From Zea mays (Eukaryota; Streptophyta; Magnoliopsida; Poales; Poaceae), in assembly GCF_902167145.1 (NCBI RefSeq), contig NC_050099.1, forward strand, positions 59,848,942 to 59,912,941: DNA of 64,000 nucleotides, written 5' to 3'. The notes below the pieces were generated by a model. It did no database searches and had not been told where the DNA came from. It worked only from the letters and a program-made list of their open reading frames with translations. Position 1 is the stretch's first letter. Each line of letters opens with the position of its first letter. Positions 23,951-35,465 of this stretch are shown piece after piece. A program made the position numbers and the translations under genes.

Positions 23951-26164
23951 GTCTAGACTTTGGCATCTTTACTCGCTTCTTCTTCCTGAGCCCCTGGCGT
24001 CCAGTCAGCAATGAAGTCTGCCAATGCTTGGGACTGAATCGAAGATCTATGCACATAATCAATACAAAATTCATTGAGTTCCGCAGCCCATTTTCCAACC
24101 CTTCCAGTAGCTTCTCTATTTCTCATAATATCCTTTAACGGTTGTGAAGAAGGAACAACTATATTGTATGCCTGAAAATAGTGCCGAAGCTTCCTGGAGG
24201 TCATCAAAACAGCATACAGCACCTTCTCCAATTCTGTATAATTTTTCTTTGGTAAACTAAGAACATCGGATACAAAGTATATTGGGGCTTGCTTTTTGAC
24301 TTGGCCTTCAAGCTTCTCCTGGACAAGTGCTGCACTTACCGCTGAGTGCGAAGCTGCCACATATAACAACAGAGGAGCCCCTAGCGTTGGTGGAGTTAGT
24401 GGTGTTAGGTCTATCAAATATTGCTTCAGCTCTTCGAAGGCTTTCTGCTGAACTGGTCCCCATTGAAAAACTTCGGCTGACTTCAGCACTTCGAAAAATG
24501 GTAAATTTCTCTCTGCTGATCTAGATATAAATCTGTTGAGAGATGCCAGTCTTCCTGTCAATCTTTGAGCCCCCTTTTTTGTACTTGGTGGTTCCATTCG
24601 AAGGATAGCTTCGATTTTATTTGGGTTAGCCTCAATCCCTTTTGTTGAAACTAGACAACCAAGAAACTTCCCTTTCTTCACTCCGAAGACACATTTTTCT
24701 GGATTCAACTTTAAACCGGCCTGTCTAAAATTAGCGAAGGTCTCCTGCAGATCAGCAATGTGATTATCTTTCTTCGTGCTTTTTACAATGATATCATCAA
24801 CATAAGTTAGCACATTTCTGCCTATTTGAGAATGAAGAACCTTCGCTGTCATTCTGCTGAAGCTTCCTCCAGCATTCTGAGCCCCTCGGGCATCCGAAGG
24901 TAACAATATGTTCCACTAGGGGTTATGAAGCTGGTTTTTGGCTTATCCTCCTTCTTCATCCAGATTTGATGATAGCCTGAATAACAATCCAGCAGACTCA
25001 TAAGCTCTGATGAAGTTGCTACATCAACTAGAGAATCTATCCTTGGCAATGGAAATTCGTCCTTCGGACAGGCCTTGTTGAGATCAGTAAAATCAATACA
25101 CATTCTCCATTTACCATTGGCCTTTTTTACCATAACAGTGTTAGCCAGCCATTCTGGGTATTTTACCTCTCTGATAACTCCGGCACTGAGGAGCCTTTTC
25201 ACTTCATTCCGAGCACCTTCGGCCTTGTCATCAGACATCTTCCGAAGCCTCTGCTTTCTGGGTCTAAAGGATGGGTCAACATTGAGCGAGTGTTCAATAA
25301 AATCCCTGTTAACTCCACACAGATCATTAGCTGACCATGCAAAAACATCTTTGTTGTTGAACAGAAACCTTATCAAGGTTTTCTCCTGTTCTTCAGACAA
25401 TTGGGATCCCAATAGCACCTTCTGCTCTGCTATGTCTTCACATAAAAGCATGGGCTTCGGCTGATCGGTCGAAGCAGCTTTCTCCCTTCTAAACTTGTAC
25501 TGCTCACAAGCTTCAACTCCATCTATGTTATGGATTGCTTTTGAGTCTGTCCAGTTTCCTTCGGCCCTTCTGGCAGCCTCCTCACTTCCATGGATGGCAA
25601 TAGGTCCTTGGTCTGAAGGGATCTTCATGCAAAGATATGCTGGATGAAGAATTGCTTCGAAGGCATTGAGGGTGCCACGACCAATGATTGCATTGTAAGG
25701 GTATTCCATGTCAACAATATCGAACACAACTTGTTCAGTCCTTGTGTTGTTGATAAATTCGAAGGTTACTCGCATCGTGATTTTTCCAAGTGCTACAATC
25801 TGCCTTCCTCCAAAGCCACAAAGGGGATGTGTGGCATCATGGATCTTGTCTTCGGGCTCTTGCATCTGTCTGAAGGACTTAGCAAATATGATATCAGCTG
25901 CACTGCTTGTATCAACCAAAACATTATGGACCAGAAATCCTTTGATCACACAAGAGATAACCATAGCATCATTGTGTGAGATAACCATTGAATGTGAGAC
26001 CATCTTGATTTGATGAAGGGTCCTTGTACCCCTACATGTTGTACTCTTCTCTGTGCCTCCTTCTTCTGTTTCTTGTTAGCCGGCTCTAAGCATGAACCGC
26101 CTGTTACCGGGAGGATCAGCTTCGGAGCCGAAGCAGTTCCAGCTTGGTTCTTGAACGAAGCCAT
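23951..26164 (-). pseudogene. pol part 1: protease, reverse transcriptase, RT-linked RNase H
   Basis: Minus-strand region with three frame pieces. A short N-terminal piece (25946-26164; motifs NKKQKKEAQRRVQHVGVQGP, WSHI) is the usual link between gag and protease. The second piece (24849-26003) holds the protease site DTSSAAD, where the usual D-T-G is D-T-S, then YNAIIGRGTLN, and RT motifs WRMCIDFTDLNKACPKD and LLDCYSGYHQI. A 1-base frameshift near 24880 leads to the third piece (23953-24906) with YVDDIIVK, LNPEKCVFGV and the RNase H-like region ending near ADFIADWTPG. The gag capsid and zinc knuckle that should precede this are missing between primer site and NKKQKK. Confidence 0.88.
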
Positions 26165-26181
26165 TGTCTCAGGAAAGTGGA

Positions 26182-26208
26182 TGTGAGTTCACCGGAGGTG
26201 GGAGCCAA
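26182..26208 (-). other. primer-binding region of the pol-bearing Tat element
   Basis: Directly inside the 5' LTR the minus strand reads TTGGCTCCCACCTCCGGTGA. The family A element has nearly the same sequence at the same place, so both probably use the same primer tRNA; its identity is unresolved. Confidence 0.55.
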
Positions 26209-26835
26209 TGTTGGGGGCTTGTTCTCAAATGCTATGAATTAAGAACAAGGCAACATAAAATGTTAAATATTAATGCCCTTCGTCCGCTGAAGCATTATCT
26301 CCCCAAGGATGTAATGAACTTCGGACGAAGACCATGAGTAGAATATCACGAAGGTCGCACCTTCGTGATTAGACTTACAAAATAATACAAAGTAATGTTA
26401 AACATGAAACATTAAAGATAAATATATCAGAAATAGATAACATCATTCACATATTTTATTATATGAATATGAAATGTCGGAACATAATGTTTAGGTACGT
26501 CTATACCTTTGCCTTGACAGATAATAATTCCCGAGCAATGCGTTTGCGATTACCGGAATGCGTGAACAGTAAAGGAATACTGTTCACTATTTATAGACAC
26601 AGGACACAGCCTGTAAGGAATTACAATCATGCCCCTTATAAAAGTTTACAACAATGACTCAGACCCTTATGGGCTAAAAGGTCATTCTATCTTTAAGTCG
26701 GTTCGATCCTTCATCTTCGGACATGCTATAACACCGAAGCTTCATGAGTGGTAGCTTCGGTCATCATGTATAAGCAACTTTAGCCGAAGCTATTTCTTTC
26801 TGCAGGACCTTCAGCGACGAAGCATGGTCCCAACA
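26209..26835 (-). repeat. 5' LTR of the pol-bearing Tat element
   Basis: 627 bp copy of 17277-17902, followed by the target duplication GTCAC at 26836-26840. Confidence 0.9.
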
Positions 26836-26840
26836 GTCAC

Positions 26841-27041
26841 CATTTTAAGCCAAAGTTGTTGCTCTTCAGAGCTTCAGCGTTCATTCTTATCATCCTAGGG
26901 CTATATCTTCGTCTTGTATACCTTCGCGATAGGAGAAGACTCTCATCATGAACTGAAGCTCCATGTAGTAATCAATATTATGCTAGAAGCAAATGGTTAG
27001 TCATGTTTTTTAGGAACTTCGGAAGAGAAAGGCCCCCAACA
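26841..27041 (-). repeat. family A 5' LTR, part 2
   Basis: Continues the LTR broken at 17276 and ends GGCCCCCAACA, like the LTR end at 61830. Next bases ATGAC are the candidate target duplication in the Copia gag. Confidence 0.75.
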
Positions 27042-27935
27042 ATGACATTTTCAATTTTAAGTTGAGCAACATAAAATAAAGCATCATCATTATTTCTTTG
27101 CTCAACTAAAACCGAATCATACCGTTGGACCAAATCATCATGAGAGCACTTTAGCTCCTCAAGTTCTTTGGTAATCTTCTCTAGGTTGTTGTTTATCTTG
27201 ATGAGTGTCTCCTCCAGCCTAAGAAGCATCTCACCTTGTTATTTGTTTCTTCTCAACAACTTAATCAAGAGCATCTTGACTTCTTAGTTGAGATTGGTGT
27301 AGATTTGGAGAATTTCCTCTTCTCCCACATCATCAGTCTCATTTCCCCTGTCATCATCATTAACAGAAGCAATACGGAAAAATGTACCTTGTTGTGATAT
27401 AGATTCATCCTTGCTATCATCATGTCCCTCCTCATCGTCGTTTTTGTCTCCACTATCATCGTTAGCAATAAGACATTTATAACTAGTGGGTGACGAACCT
27501 ATCGGTGAGGTGGATTCATCGCTTGGTGTCCATCGTTATTGTCCTTCTCCCTAGGACAAGTTAGTAAAACAAGCAATAAAGGGAGCAGAAGCCGTGCATA
27601 TGGACTTAAAAAATTCAACTTAATTCTAGTCCATAAATCATAGCATCAACAAATAAATCACTATCACTACTCATGATGGCAAAATAAGCGCCTTTAGAAG
27701 GAGAGTCAACTAAGATGTTGCAAGCATGGTGATTCAGAGATAAATATCTTAGTTCAACCTTAGAAGGATTTTTACTAATATCGAAGGGAAAAATTCTTCT
27801 ACTAAAAATATGTCGCAAATCAGGATAAATATACATAAAAGAATAATAAATAGAGGCAGACCAAGATTTATAATTAGAACCATCACCTAAAAAGAAGTTC
27901 TAGAGTTACCTCTTGTGATGACATGGTCATCTCCG
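27042..27935 (-). pseudogene. Copia gag remnant
   Basis: Minus-strand start near the primer site (ATGACCATGTCATCACAAG) followed by broken frames. The most readable piece (26978-27229, its last part in the neighbouring LTR) is a coiled coil with ITKELEELKCSHDDLVQRYDS, typical of the C-terminal half of Copia gag proteins of grasses. Stops and shifts separate the pieces, and no zinc knuckle or pol is seen in the window. Confidence 0.6.
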
Positions 27936-27963
27936 GATGGTTAAGCCCACGATGGAGAGCCTA

Positions 27964-27975
27964 GCTTTGATACCA
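27964..27975 (-). other. primer-binding site, initiator Met-tRNA type
   Basis: Minus strand TGGTATCAAAGC, two bases from the LTR end; one base differs from the common TGGTATCAGAGC. Confidence 0.85.
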
Positions 27976-28032
27976 TTTGAAAGTTCCCTTTGCCCGGGAA
28001 CAGGATCTGAATGTCTCCTAGAGGGGTGAATA

Positions 28033-31000
28033 CACTACAACTTATTATGCCTTCTATGATGAATATACAATGACACTAGACATATTTGTCATAAATTAGT
28101 TCTATTTATGACGTTTTTTGAGAGGTGACATGATCTAGTGACAAAAAATCTCCTTCGTCATTAAAAGCGTCATAATCTGAAATATATGTATCTTTGTGAC
28201 GATATGTTATGACAATATTCGATTGTCATATAAGTAAATCGTCGTAACTCCCCTTTCTATTGTGAGGTATGTGGTTGAGAGACATTTGATATTTTGTCAT
28301 AGTTTACAATTTATTTAATATAAACAAATATAAAATAAATTTTGTTGTCACCAGCTCTATTGGTTACATGGCATGCAGATAATTTGAATCCACTTGTGTA
28401 AAAGACATTATTTACGTGACACACTAGTATTTAGTTAAAAATAAAATAAAAAATCCTAACTAGGAATAGAATCAGAGATTGGCCAGCCCAATATCGCTCT
28501 CGTAAGTTAATGTTACATTTGGTAAAATATGAAAATATATAAAAAAATACTCTTGTAGAGAATTGAATTGAACAAGACACCAAAGGTTCTGGTTAAACCG
28601 TGTCTTCCATTAGGCAATTCGACAGACACAGGTCAAGTATCCCTCGTCCTCTTTGCTCCGCATTTTTCTTCTAGCTCTCCACTCACGAAAATAGGCGGCG
28701 GTTAGTTAGGGTTTGCCCATCTGCCATCCGTCCATCCGCCTGAATCCTTTCCACCATCTCCGACCAACCTTTCCTCCATCTCTAGCCGACGACTTCGACA
28801 ATCTCCGGCGGCTTCTTCTTCTCTGACCGGCGGCTGGACGCAGGTGCTAGACCAGGTGACGGCCAGTTCTTGCTGCCACACGACGTTGTTCTTGCTGCCT
28901 AGAACAAGACCTCAGTTGTTGCTTCCACACAACGTCGTTCCCACTACAAGAAGACATCATTCGTGCTGAAAGATGTTGTTCCTGCGCATGAACAAGACCG
29001 CCTCTTTGGCTGTTCCTGCTGCCAAACAACACCCAGTTCAGGTAAAGCAAAATTGGAGTTCTAAAATTTATTCCCCCAATACTTTCAAAACTGGATACGT
29101 TAGTTTATTCCCCTAATGATTGAAGCTATAATATTAAATCCAACATAATTTGGATGGTGTTAATTTACTTTGGCTTGCATATCTATTAGATTAATATGGA
29201 TATGTGTATGTGCATTGTACCAATATATTCGACTACAAATAGTTGATGAATCAAGGAGAGAAGAAAATAAAAGAAAGCAAGTGTCGGATATGATGTCATT
29301 GCTCACATGGCATGGATAGAAAATAGTTTTGGAAGAAATTGCTGCACATAACTGACCACAAGGGGTTTGAATAGCATAGGATATGCTAACCTTGTTGATA
29401 AGTTCAAAGAATGGACTGACAGGGAGTATGATCAATATATACGCCACTTCAGGACTATTTAGCGAGGCGAAAGGTATATTCTAGAAGATGCAGGACTGCA
29501 GTCACGCCCTGACTTGTTCTCCTACCTCACGCTGATCAGAGCATACATAGAGGCTAAACTGCACACTGAGGCAGAAGAACCCATCCGGAAATGCTGAGGA
29601 GCGACACAACAAGAAGCCACCTGATTCTCGCGGTTCTGAAGGTGTATATGCTGGAGGCCAAGCCCGCAGTCAATCGTGACGTAGTGGAGCACGCTTTGGT
29701 GGTGGTCCTGGCCACGTCGAGCTGGTGTCGAATGGCGTTCCGGAAGGACGAGCATGGCGTGGTGAACGCAGTGCCGCTTCTGGACCTGGCTGCGTCTGGT
29801 CTTGGTAGGTCGCTCATTAAAAGGATAAATCATTTCACAAGATAGTTCTTTATCTATGTATACATTGAATTGAATTGTTTTATTTATGATTATAATACAT
29901 ATCAGCTTATGTGTAAACGCATATAAACAAAGAAATAGTACATGTCTATATTTGTAACCACAATATTAATTGGTTACAAAAAAATATTCCTAAACTGTCA
30001 CAACAAAGAATTGATACAATAGAACACGGGATGGGACACACAAATGATGCAACTTAAGAAAAGCCAAATTAAATATAGAATTATAACTTTCTAGTAGTTA
30101 ATAAATAGTAAACCAGGTGAATAAAATTATAGGTTTGATTGAAGGTAATCAGGAATTGACATGGACAATTAGTGTTGGATTTGGTCACATTGCGATCTAT
30201 CATCGATATCACCCAGATGAGTAGTTCCTGTTATTTTAACATCTATTTAGTTAGTTTAAGTTGAAAGAGGATATAAGTGTGACAACGTTAGCAACTATTG
30301 CAGATTTGTTTATTCCGAATTCTATGCATTTTTGACTCATTTATTTTCATAGCTAGCATTGTCTCGGTGAACATAGATAGTAGACTACTGTTATTCGGTT
30401 TAAGCAAACACCTTCATCATTGTTCAGTGCAATTTATCCATATGGCATTGCTTGGTTGTACCTGTAAGTTTGATCAGATTTGTTTCAGATAAAAAAGTGA
30501 AGCAATTTGTTGATATTGATAGTTTGATCTCTGCTCTGGCAATCAGTCCTACTTGTATTGTCACAAACAAAGTAGTATAATTGAGTTTGGCTTGTTTGCT
30601 CTTGCTAGGTGCAGAACAAGAGTATGGAAAATACAAGCACATTGTGGAACTCTCGAAAGCAACATTTGGTCTAAGAGTGAATTCTGTACAATGGGAACCA
30701 GAGCTCCAAAAATCATGGGACGATAATCAGGTTCTAGAAGGGTATCTGAAAGGAACACTAGGGTGAGTCTAAATCTTTTCAAGTGTATAAATTTAAATAT
30801 TTAATAGATCTATTAATTCGATTTAGTTGCTTGTTCTGTTTGGATGGTTGATTAGACATCTTTTGTTCTCTACGATGGCCAAGGAATCAAACTAATATAT
30901 AAAATAAAAAATGAACTCACAACTACTAAATTGTGGCATCAACCTTCTGTCTCTACTGAGCTAGATTCTGCACCAAGAAAAGTTGGAGATGTAAATTTTG

Positions 31001-33227
31001 AGGACGTTAAAACGGGTTGCAACTAGATTTATATTTCACATTTGTTTTAGCAAGATGTTGGTTTGTAACTAAGGATATATATATATAAAGAGAAATTAAT
31101 AATCAAATATACCTTGCAACACTACTCAAATATTGATATTCCCTACAAAAATAAATGGAGGGAATAACACATTTAAATTCCCAATTGTCCATATGGTAGT
31201 GTTCTTAATCACTTTTACGCTTTTTCTTACAAAGAGGGTCAGAAGAAAATGGAGAAACATGAGATGTATAAATTATAGGGGTGTTCCTTAGTCTATTATC
31301 GCTTAATCTCAGAAGGTGATAAGCAGGTTTAAAACAGATGCCCTAACAACCTAATAGAATCAGTTCTTTGCTAATCTATTAGCTAATAAACTTGGAAAGA
31401 AACCAACTTAAAGGTACAACAAACCAATAAAATCTGTAACATGTAGGCTTATGTTGAAGCCATGCTAAAAGTCTATTATTGGACCACTAGCCCACAATTT
31501 TCAGATACCATACAAGATAAAAGAAGACATAAGTGATTCAAATAATCGTGCACCTATTTCATTATTGTAGTAGTGCGATGATACATGTATGATTTTATCT
31601 TCTTAAAGTTGTAAGACTTTCGGCTCAGTGTAAAATTCGGGCTTCATTCCTCATAATATGTTGAGTATGAGAATGAATAATTCTTTTTCTTGTTTCCAGG
31701 TAAATCCCGAGAATGCTTCATTGGTAGTACGACGATCCCAAGCATCTAGGACACATTCACTCACCCAGGTTCACGAATTTAAGTTTTTAGTTATGCTACT
31801 TAGAAGACTAGTGCCTTGTACAGGTCTGACTTTATGAACTAGTCTAGCATTGTTTGCCAAAACAGATATAATTTTTTTTCTTTAACAAGAAAAGTCAATT
31901 TAATTTTTTATACAAGGTGTACATTTAACTCTTCATCAATTTCATGTCCTCAGGTCGTGTACTCATTCCTCTTCAAATCTAGTACTGTTTCTATTTCGAC
32001 TAGGTATTTGTAATTCACCAATTTTTAGTTTTTTGTTGAATAATTTTTCTCTTATTAGCAGAAGAATAGATTGTTTGTTGCAAGAGAAATCATGATTTTT
32101 CCTGTCATTCACTCATTGTCATTCTCCAAGCGGCGTTGGGATTGGTCAATAATGGATCATGAATTAGATTGTGTTCGTGTTCTGAATTATCCTCACTAAC
32201 CACCATGTCGTCAGGCTAGGTAGGAACACCTCCAATAATCAACACCAATTCTCACATGCCCACATGTTTTAAGGCCTAGATATATTTCATTCTTTACAAG
32301 GTTGTGAATGGAGATCTAACTGTTTTAATTTGTCTGATATATTTTGTTGTGTATTTCAATGTTTTATTATTGGTGTTTACTGGATGCAGGTTTCAATTTT
32401 TAGCAGGAACACTTTCTCGACTTCCTTCGTCAATTATTATGCTTCAATCGAGGCCAAGTGTCTCCATCTTACGTCCGCTTGACCACTATAGGACCTGCAG
32501 CCTTATGGCTACTATAGTAGCTAGTTATAGTAGCTTTGGATTTGAAGTTATAGGATTATTTTAAATTATGCTTAATGTTTAATACTTTGAGTTAAAGTTA
32601 TAGGATTTACAGATATATGTTTTGTAGTTATATGATTCTCTATGGGATGAAATATTTGTGTTGAACAAATATGTGATGTGTAATATTCCCTGACGATATG
32701 AATCCATATGATGTGTTAGTTCAGATGACGATTGTATGTCATAAATGCTTCACCACATCACTTGCCACATCATCATATTTTATGATAAAAAATATTCGTC
32801 ACAAATGCATTGCCACGTCAGCGGCCATCATACCCCAGTTTATGACAAAATTTTTTGCCACAACAAATTTGCCATGTCATATGCCATGTGGCTTGCCACG
32901 TGATCAAATCTATGACAAATGTTTTTATCATAAAGCTTTTGCCACGTCATCACCATTAGCCATATGTCAACGTATGGCAGTACAAATTGCGACGTTTTTG
33001 GAGGCACTTATGACGAAATAGAGCGTCATGAATTTAGTGACGAATCTAGTGTACGTCATAAAATTTATGACGATTTTTTATGCTCGTCATTGTAGTCTAT
33101 TTAACATGCATCTTCTATGACGATGACCTTTTCGTCACAATGGCATCGCCAAAACACAACTTGTGACAAATAAACACTAGTTAGTGACGTAATCATAATG
33201 TCACAGAAGGCCTAAAAGGTTGTAGTG
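28033..33227. mobile_element. CACTA transposon without transposase, probably carrying gene fragments
   Basis: Ends are CACTACAAC... and ...GTTGTAGTG with about 28 bp imperfect terminal inverted repeats (shared core GCCTTCTNTGA) and a 3 bp target duplication ATA at 28030-28032 and 33228-33230. Both ends have many subterminal copies of a TATGAC/GTCATA word (28060-28320 and 32690-33200). No TNP2-like or second transposase gene is present, so it would need help in trans. Confidence 0.9.
28640..31790 (+). other. putative captured host gene segments inside the CACTA
   Basis: Several stretches look like exons of ordinary plant genes and not like transposon coding sequence. 28640-28860 resembles a 5' leader (pyrimidine-rich, TTAGGGTTT), and the following exon-like sequence ends near 29041 at a CAG|GTAAAG donor. 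29460-29830 is a GC-richer coding-like block. 30610-30761 is flanked by an AG acceptor (TTGCTAG) and a GTGAGT donor and reads KYKHIVELSKATFGLRVNSV-type protein. 31700-31770 is another short candidate. I do not recognise the parent genes, and each fragment carries stops or lacks partners. Confidence 0.45.
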
Positions 33228-33989
33228 ATAGGCGAATAAAAAATAACACTTAAAAACTGAAAGTTCTTACTCTACTCGAAGACTGGATCACAGTGGAATG
33301 AAAGACCCTTCTAGTAAGTTCTTACCCTACACTTCAAAGACAGCTTGTACCACAGATAAGTATTGAAGTGCAAGTATAAAAAGAAATTAAGACAGAGAGA
33401 TCGCACACAACATAGAGCAGAGCACACATACACAGGGATTTATCCCGAGGTTCGGCCAAGCCTGAAATGCTTGCCTAGTCCTCGTTGGAGTTAGCCACAC
33501 CTTGGCTTGAAGTCTATTTGAACTCCTTCCTCCGTTTGCTCCGATCTGTCAATGTGATAGATAGAGCCTTCCACTATGTTGATGATGGTTACAATGATGC
33601 CACGGCTGGTTACAGTCATCTTAACAGCACTCTGGCAGGGTAACAATGCTCAAGATCTTGCTCTTGCTCTCAGCAGCACCTCCTCTCTCTCTCTCTAAAG
33701 GCTTACAACTACGCCTCTACACAAACTAGAGAGATACACAAGAGACAGAGAGAAAGAATTGATGACAATGATGTATGGAATTGTTGTCTACACTTGTACT
33801 CTTGTTGGAGGCGCCTAGGGTCCTTTTATAGTCCTAGGGGGCCTAGGAACTGTTGGAGCTTCATTTGGAAGCTCCTAGCCTTCCCTGTCTATGGGTGCAA
33901 CGGACTGTATAGTGCGCCACCAGATAGCACACATTAACGATCACCTATAGATCTGATTGGTAGTTTCCTTCTCTAAAAGGACTAGCCGT

Positions 33990-34195
33990 GGGTGCACCGG
34001 ACATGTTACAATTCACTTACCTGTGCGCTGGATAGGTTACTATTCACTACCCAGCGTGCACCGAACATGTTACTATTCACTGTACTATGCACCGGACAAG
34101 TTACTATTCATTATCATGTGCACCGGACAGGTTACTATTCATTGCCTTGTGCACCAGACAGGTTACTATTCACTATCCTGTGCGCCAACCAACAG
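33990..34195. repeat. tandem repeat of about 36 bp in the Copia LTR
   Basis: About six degenerate units of the form GTGCACCGGACAGGTTACTA with TTCACT between them. This is a minisatellite inside the LTR, possibly in its regulatory U3 part. Confidence 0.8.
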
Positions 34196-35228
34196 CACAC
34201 TAAGTGTTATTTCCTCCATTTTTTCTTCATTTGACTTCAATATTTGGGAGGATTTTCCTGAGATTTAGACAAATACATTTAGAGTATAATCCATTTGACT
34301 TAGTCATAGAAAGTTACCTCTTTCCAATTCTTCTCCTAGCTTTTCCATTTCTTCTCAAACAGAGCTCAGAATGGCACTTTCTCTACAGAAAGAGTTAGAG
34401 AGCAAACCAAAGTACCAAAAATGTAGTAAAAGGTGTATGTGACATAGTTGAACACTCAAACCTTACATACTTAACCTTTTTCATTGTTTTACCCATTTTG
34501 GCATGTTTAAGGTCGATATTGGACACTAAACCATCAAGTCAACTTGACTTGATCTAGATTGACATATGCTCCAACACCCTGCGAAAGGTCACATAGAACA
34601 TATCCAAACTTATCAAAATCCCAAACTAAAGGTCAAAGTGAACTTAGCTCTTTTGGGATGCTTCCAAGTTTTGGCTTTGATACTACTCCTCCTTCTAATG
34701 ACCTTGTTCACTTCTTGAGCTTCATCTTGAGCCTTGTGACTTACACCACATAACCATAGTATTACCTCATTGGTTATAAGTCATGTTCTTAAGTCATGAT
34801 CCTTGATGCACCGTATCTCTTCTCAACTCGATCAACCTTGAATTTGCAAGTCTTCTTCTACACCCCTAGCTTTGGGTTCCTAGACCTCTTTGACCTTCTC
34901 TTGTGCACTCGATACCTCGAAGCTCTTCTTGCTCCATCCTTGGCTTGATCAATTGTCTCCAAGTTACGCACACCGAGTCTCACTTAAGCAATGTCTATCT
35001 TACTCGTGATGTCCATTATCCATAAACATTCCAGTCTTTTGTTGAACCCAGTCTTACTTGTGATGTCCATTATCCATAAACACCGAGTCTCACACCGAGT
35101 CTCACACTTATTCACTTTTGTTGAACCCAGTAAGCTTTGCACTAAGCACCTGTTCAACACTTAGCACACAAGTCAGTCCTTTAATTGGATTGTCATCCTA
35201 ACCACCAAAACCCACAATAGAGCTTTCA

Positions 35229-35393
35229 CAGTCAAGTGATCATCCCTCTCACAATACTCACAATAGTACCTCACCGCTCTCTTAGGTGGAGTCTTTTTGT
35301 GGGAATGGATCATCTTTGGTCATTGTGGTACTCTAGCAAGGGGATCACTAGAGATGTCTGGCAAGGTGTCAAGTGGGTTCCTGAGATGGTTAG
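35229..35393. other. unassigned flank between Copia LTR and Tat derivative
   Basis: About 165 bp that continues at 38411 once the Tat derivative is removed. I see no motif, coding frame or terminal repeat I can name. Confidence 0.4.
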
Positions 35394-35465
35394 TGTTGGA
35401 GGTCGCCTTCTCTCGAAGGTCCTAAAAACACTCATTAACTATTCTGTTTTTGATACAAATGTATT
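35394..35465 (+). repeat. truncated 5' LTR (first ~70 bp)
   Basis: Matches the start of the LTR at 37635 (TCTCGAAGGTCCTAAAAACA against TCCCGAAGGTCCTAAAAACA). Homology stops where antisense-gene sequence begins. Confidence 0.8.

Larger units (their letters stand above)
17277..26835 (-). mobile_element. Tat-type Ty3/Gypsy element, pol-bearing, gag domain missing, with antisense gene
   Basis: LTRs at 17277-17902 and 26209-26835, both TGTTGGGGGCTTG to GGTCCCAACA, with exact 5 bp target duplications GTCAC. Sense strand is minus: a primer-site region near 26182-26208, then protease, reverse transcriptase, RNase H and integrase from 26164 down to 22243, a spacer, then a plus-strand antisense gene (18363-21404) and a polypurine motif next to the left LTR. 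The capsid part of gag is absent. By eye the LTRs differ at about a dozen sites over 626 bp, so it is moderately young. It inserted into the LTR of the older family A element. Confidence 0.92.
1..27041 (-). mobile_element. Tat-type Ty3/Gypsy LTR element, family A, old, gag-bearing, pol absent, disrupted
   Basis: Sense strand is minus: the 5' LTR lies on the right (16825-17276 continued at 26841-27041), gag lies to its left, and the plus-strand antisense gene at 1-2579 lies on the far side, with the 3' LTR beyond the window. Two insertions split it, one between about 2770 and 14980 and one at 17277-26835. No reverse transcriptase or integrase of this element is visible: the spacer at 14981-15200 passes directly into gag. 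Its right end is followed by ATGAC, the candidate target duplication. That 1-2769 and 14981-27041 belong to one element is an inference from shared family features (same LTR family as 61163-61830, same antisense gene type). Confidence 0.7.
27042..35228 (-). mobile_element. Ty1/Copia element, 5' portion (LTR, primer site, gag remnant)
   Basis: Sense strand is minus. The LTR spans 27978-35228 and begins and ends with TGAAAG/CTTTCA inverted repeats. Next to it is the primer site TGGTATCAAAGC (initiator Met-tRNA type) and then a decayed gag. The rest of the element is cut off at 27041 by the family A insertion and lies outside the window. The LTR is lengthened by a CACTA insertion. A Sirevirus-like (Opie/Ji type) affiliation is plausible from the gag coiled coil and long LTR but is not proven. 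Confidence 0.75.
27978..35228 (-). repeat. Copia 5' LTR, interrupted by a CACTA element
   Basis: The LTR parts are 27978-28032 and 33231-35228, about 2.05 kb together. The ends on the sense strand are TGAAAGCTCTATTGTGGG and GGGAACTTTCA. It contains a short tandem array at 33990-34195. No open frame here looks genuine. Confidence 0.75.

Noticed and set aside
27265..27468. Met/Thr-rich minus-strand frame in the Copia gag
   Set aside because: It reads an acidic gag linker in the wrong frame; the Asp-rich alternative frame fits gag better, though that frame is broken too.
29160..29447. A 95-codon minus-strand frame in the CACTA without transposase
   Set aside because: Low-complexity, no splice or start context, no motif; likely chance.
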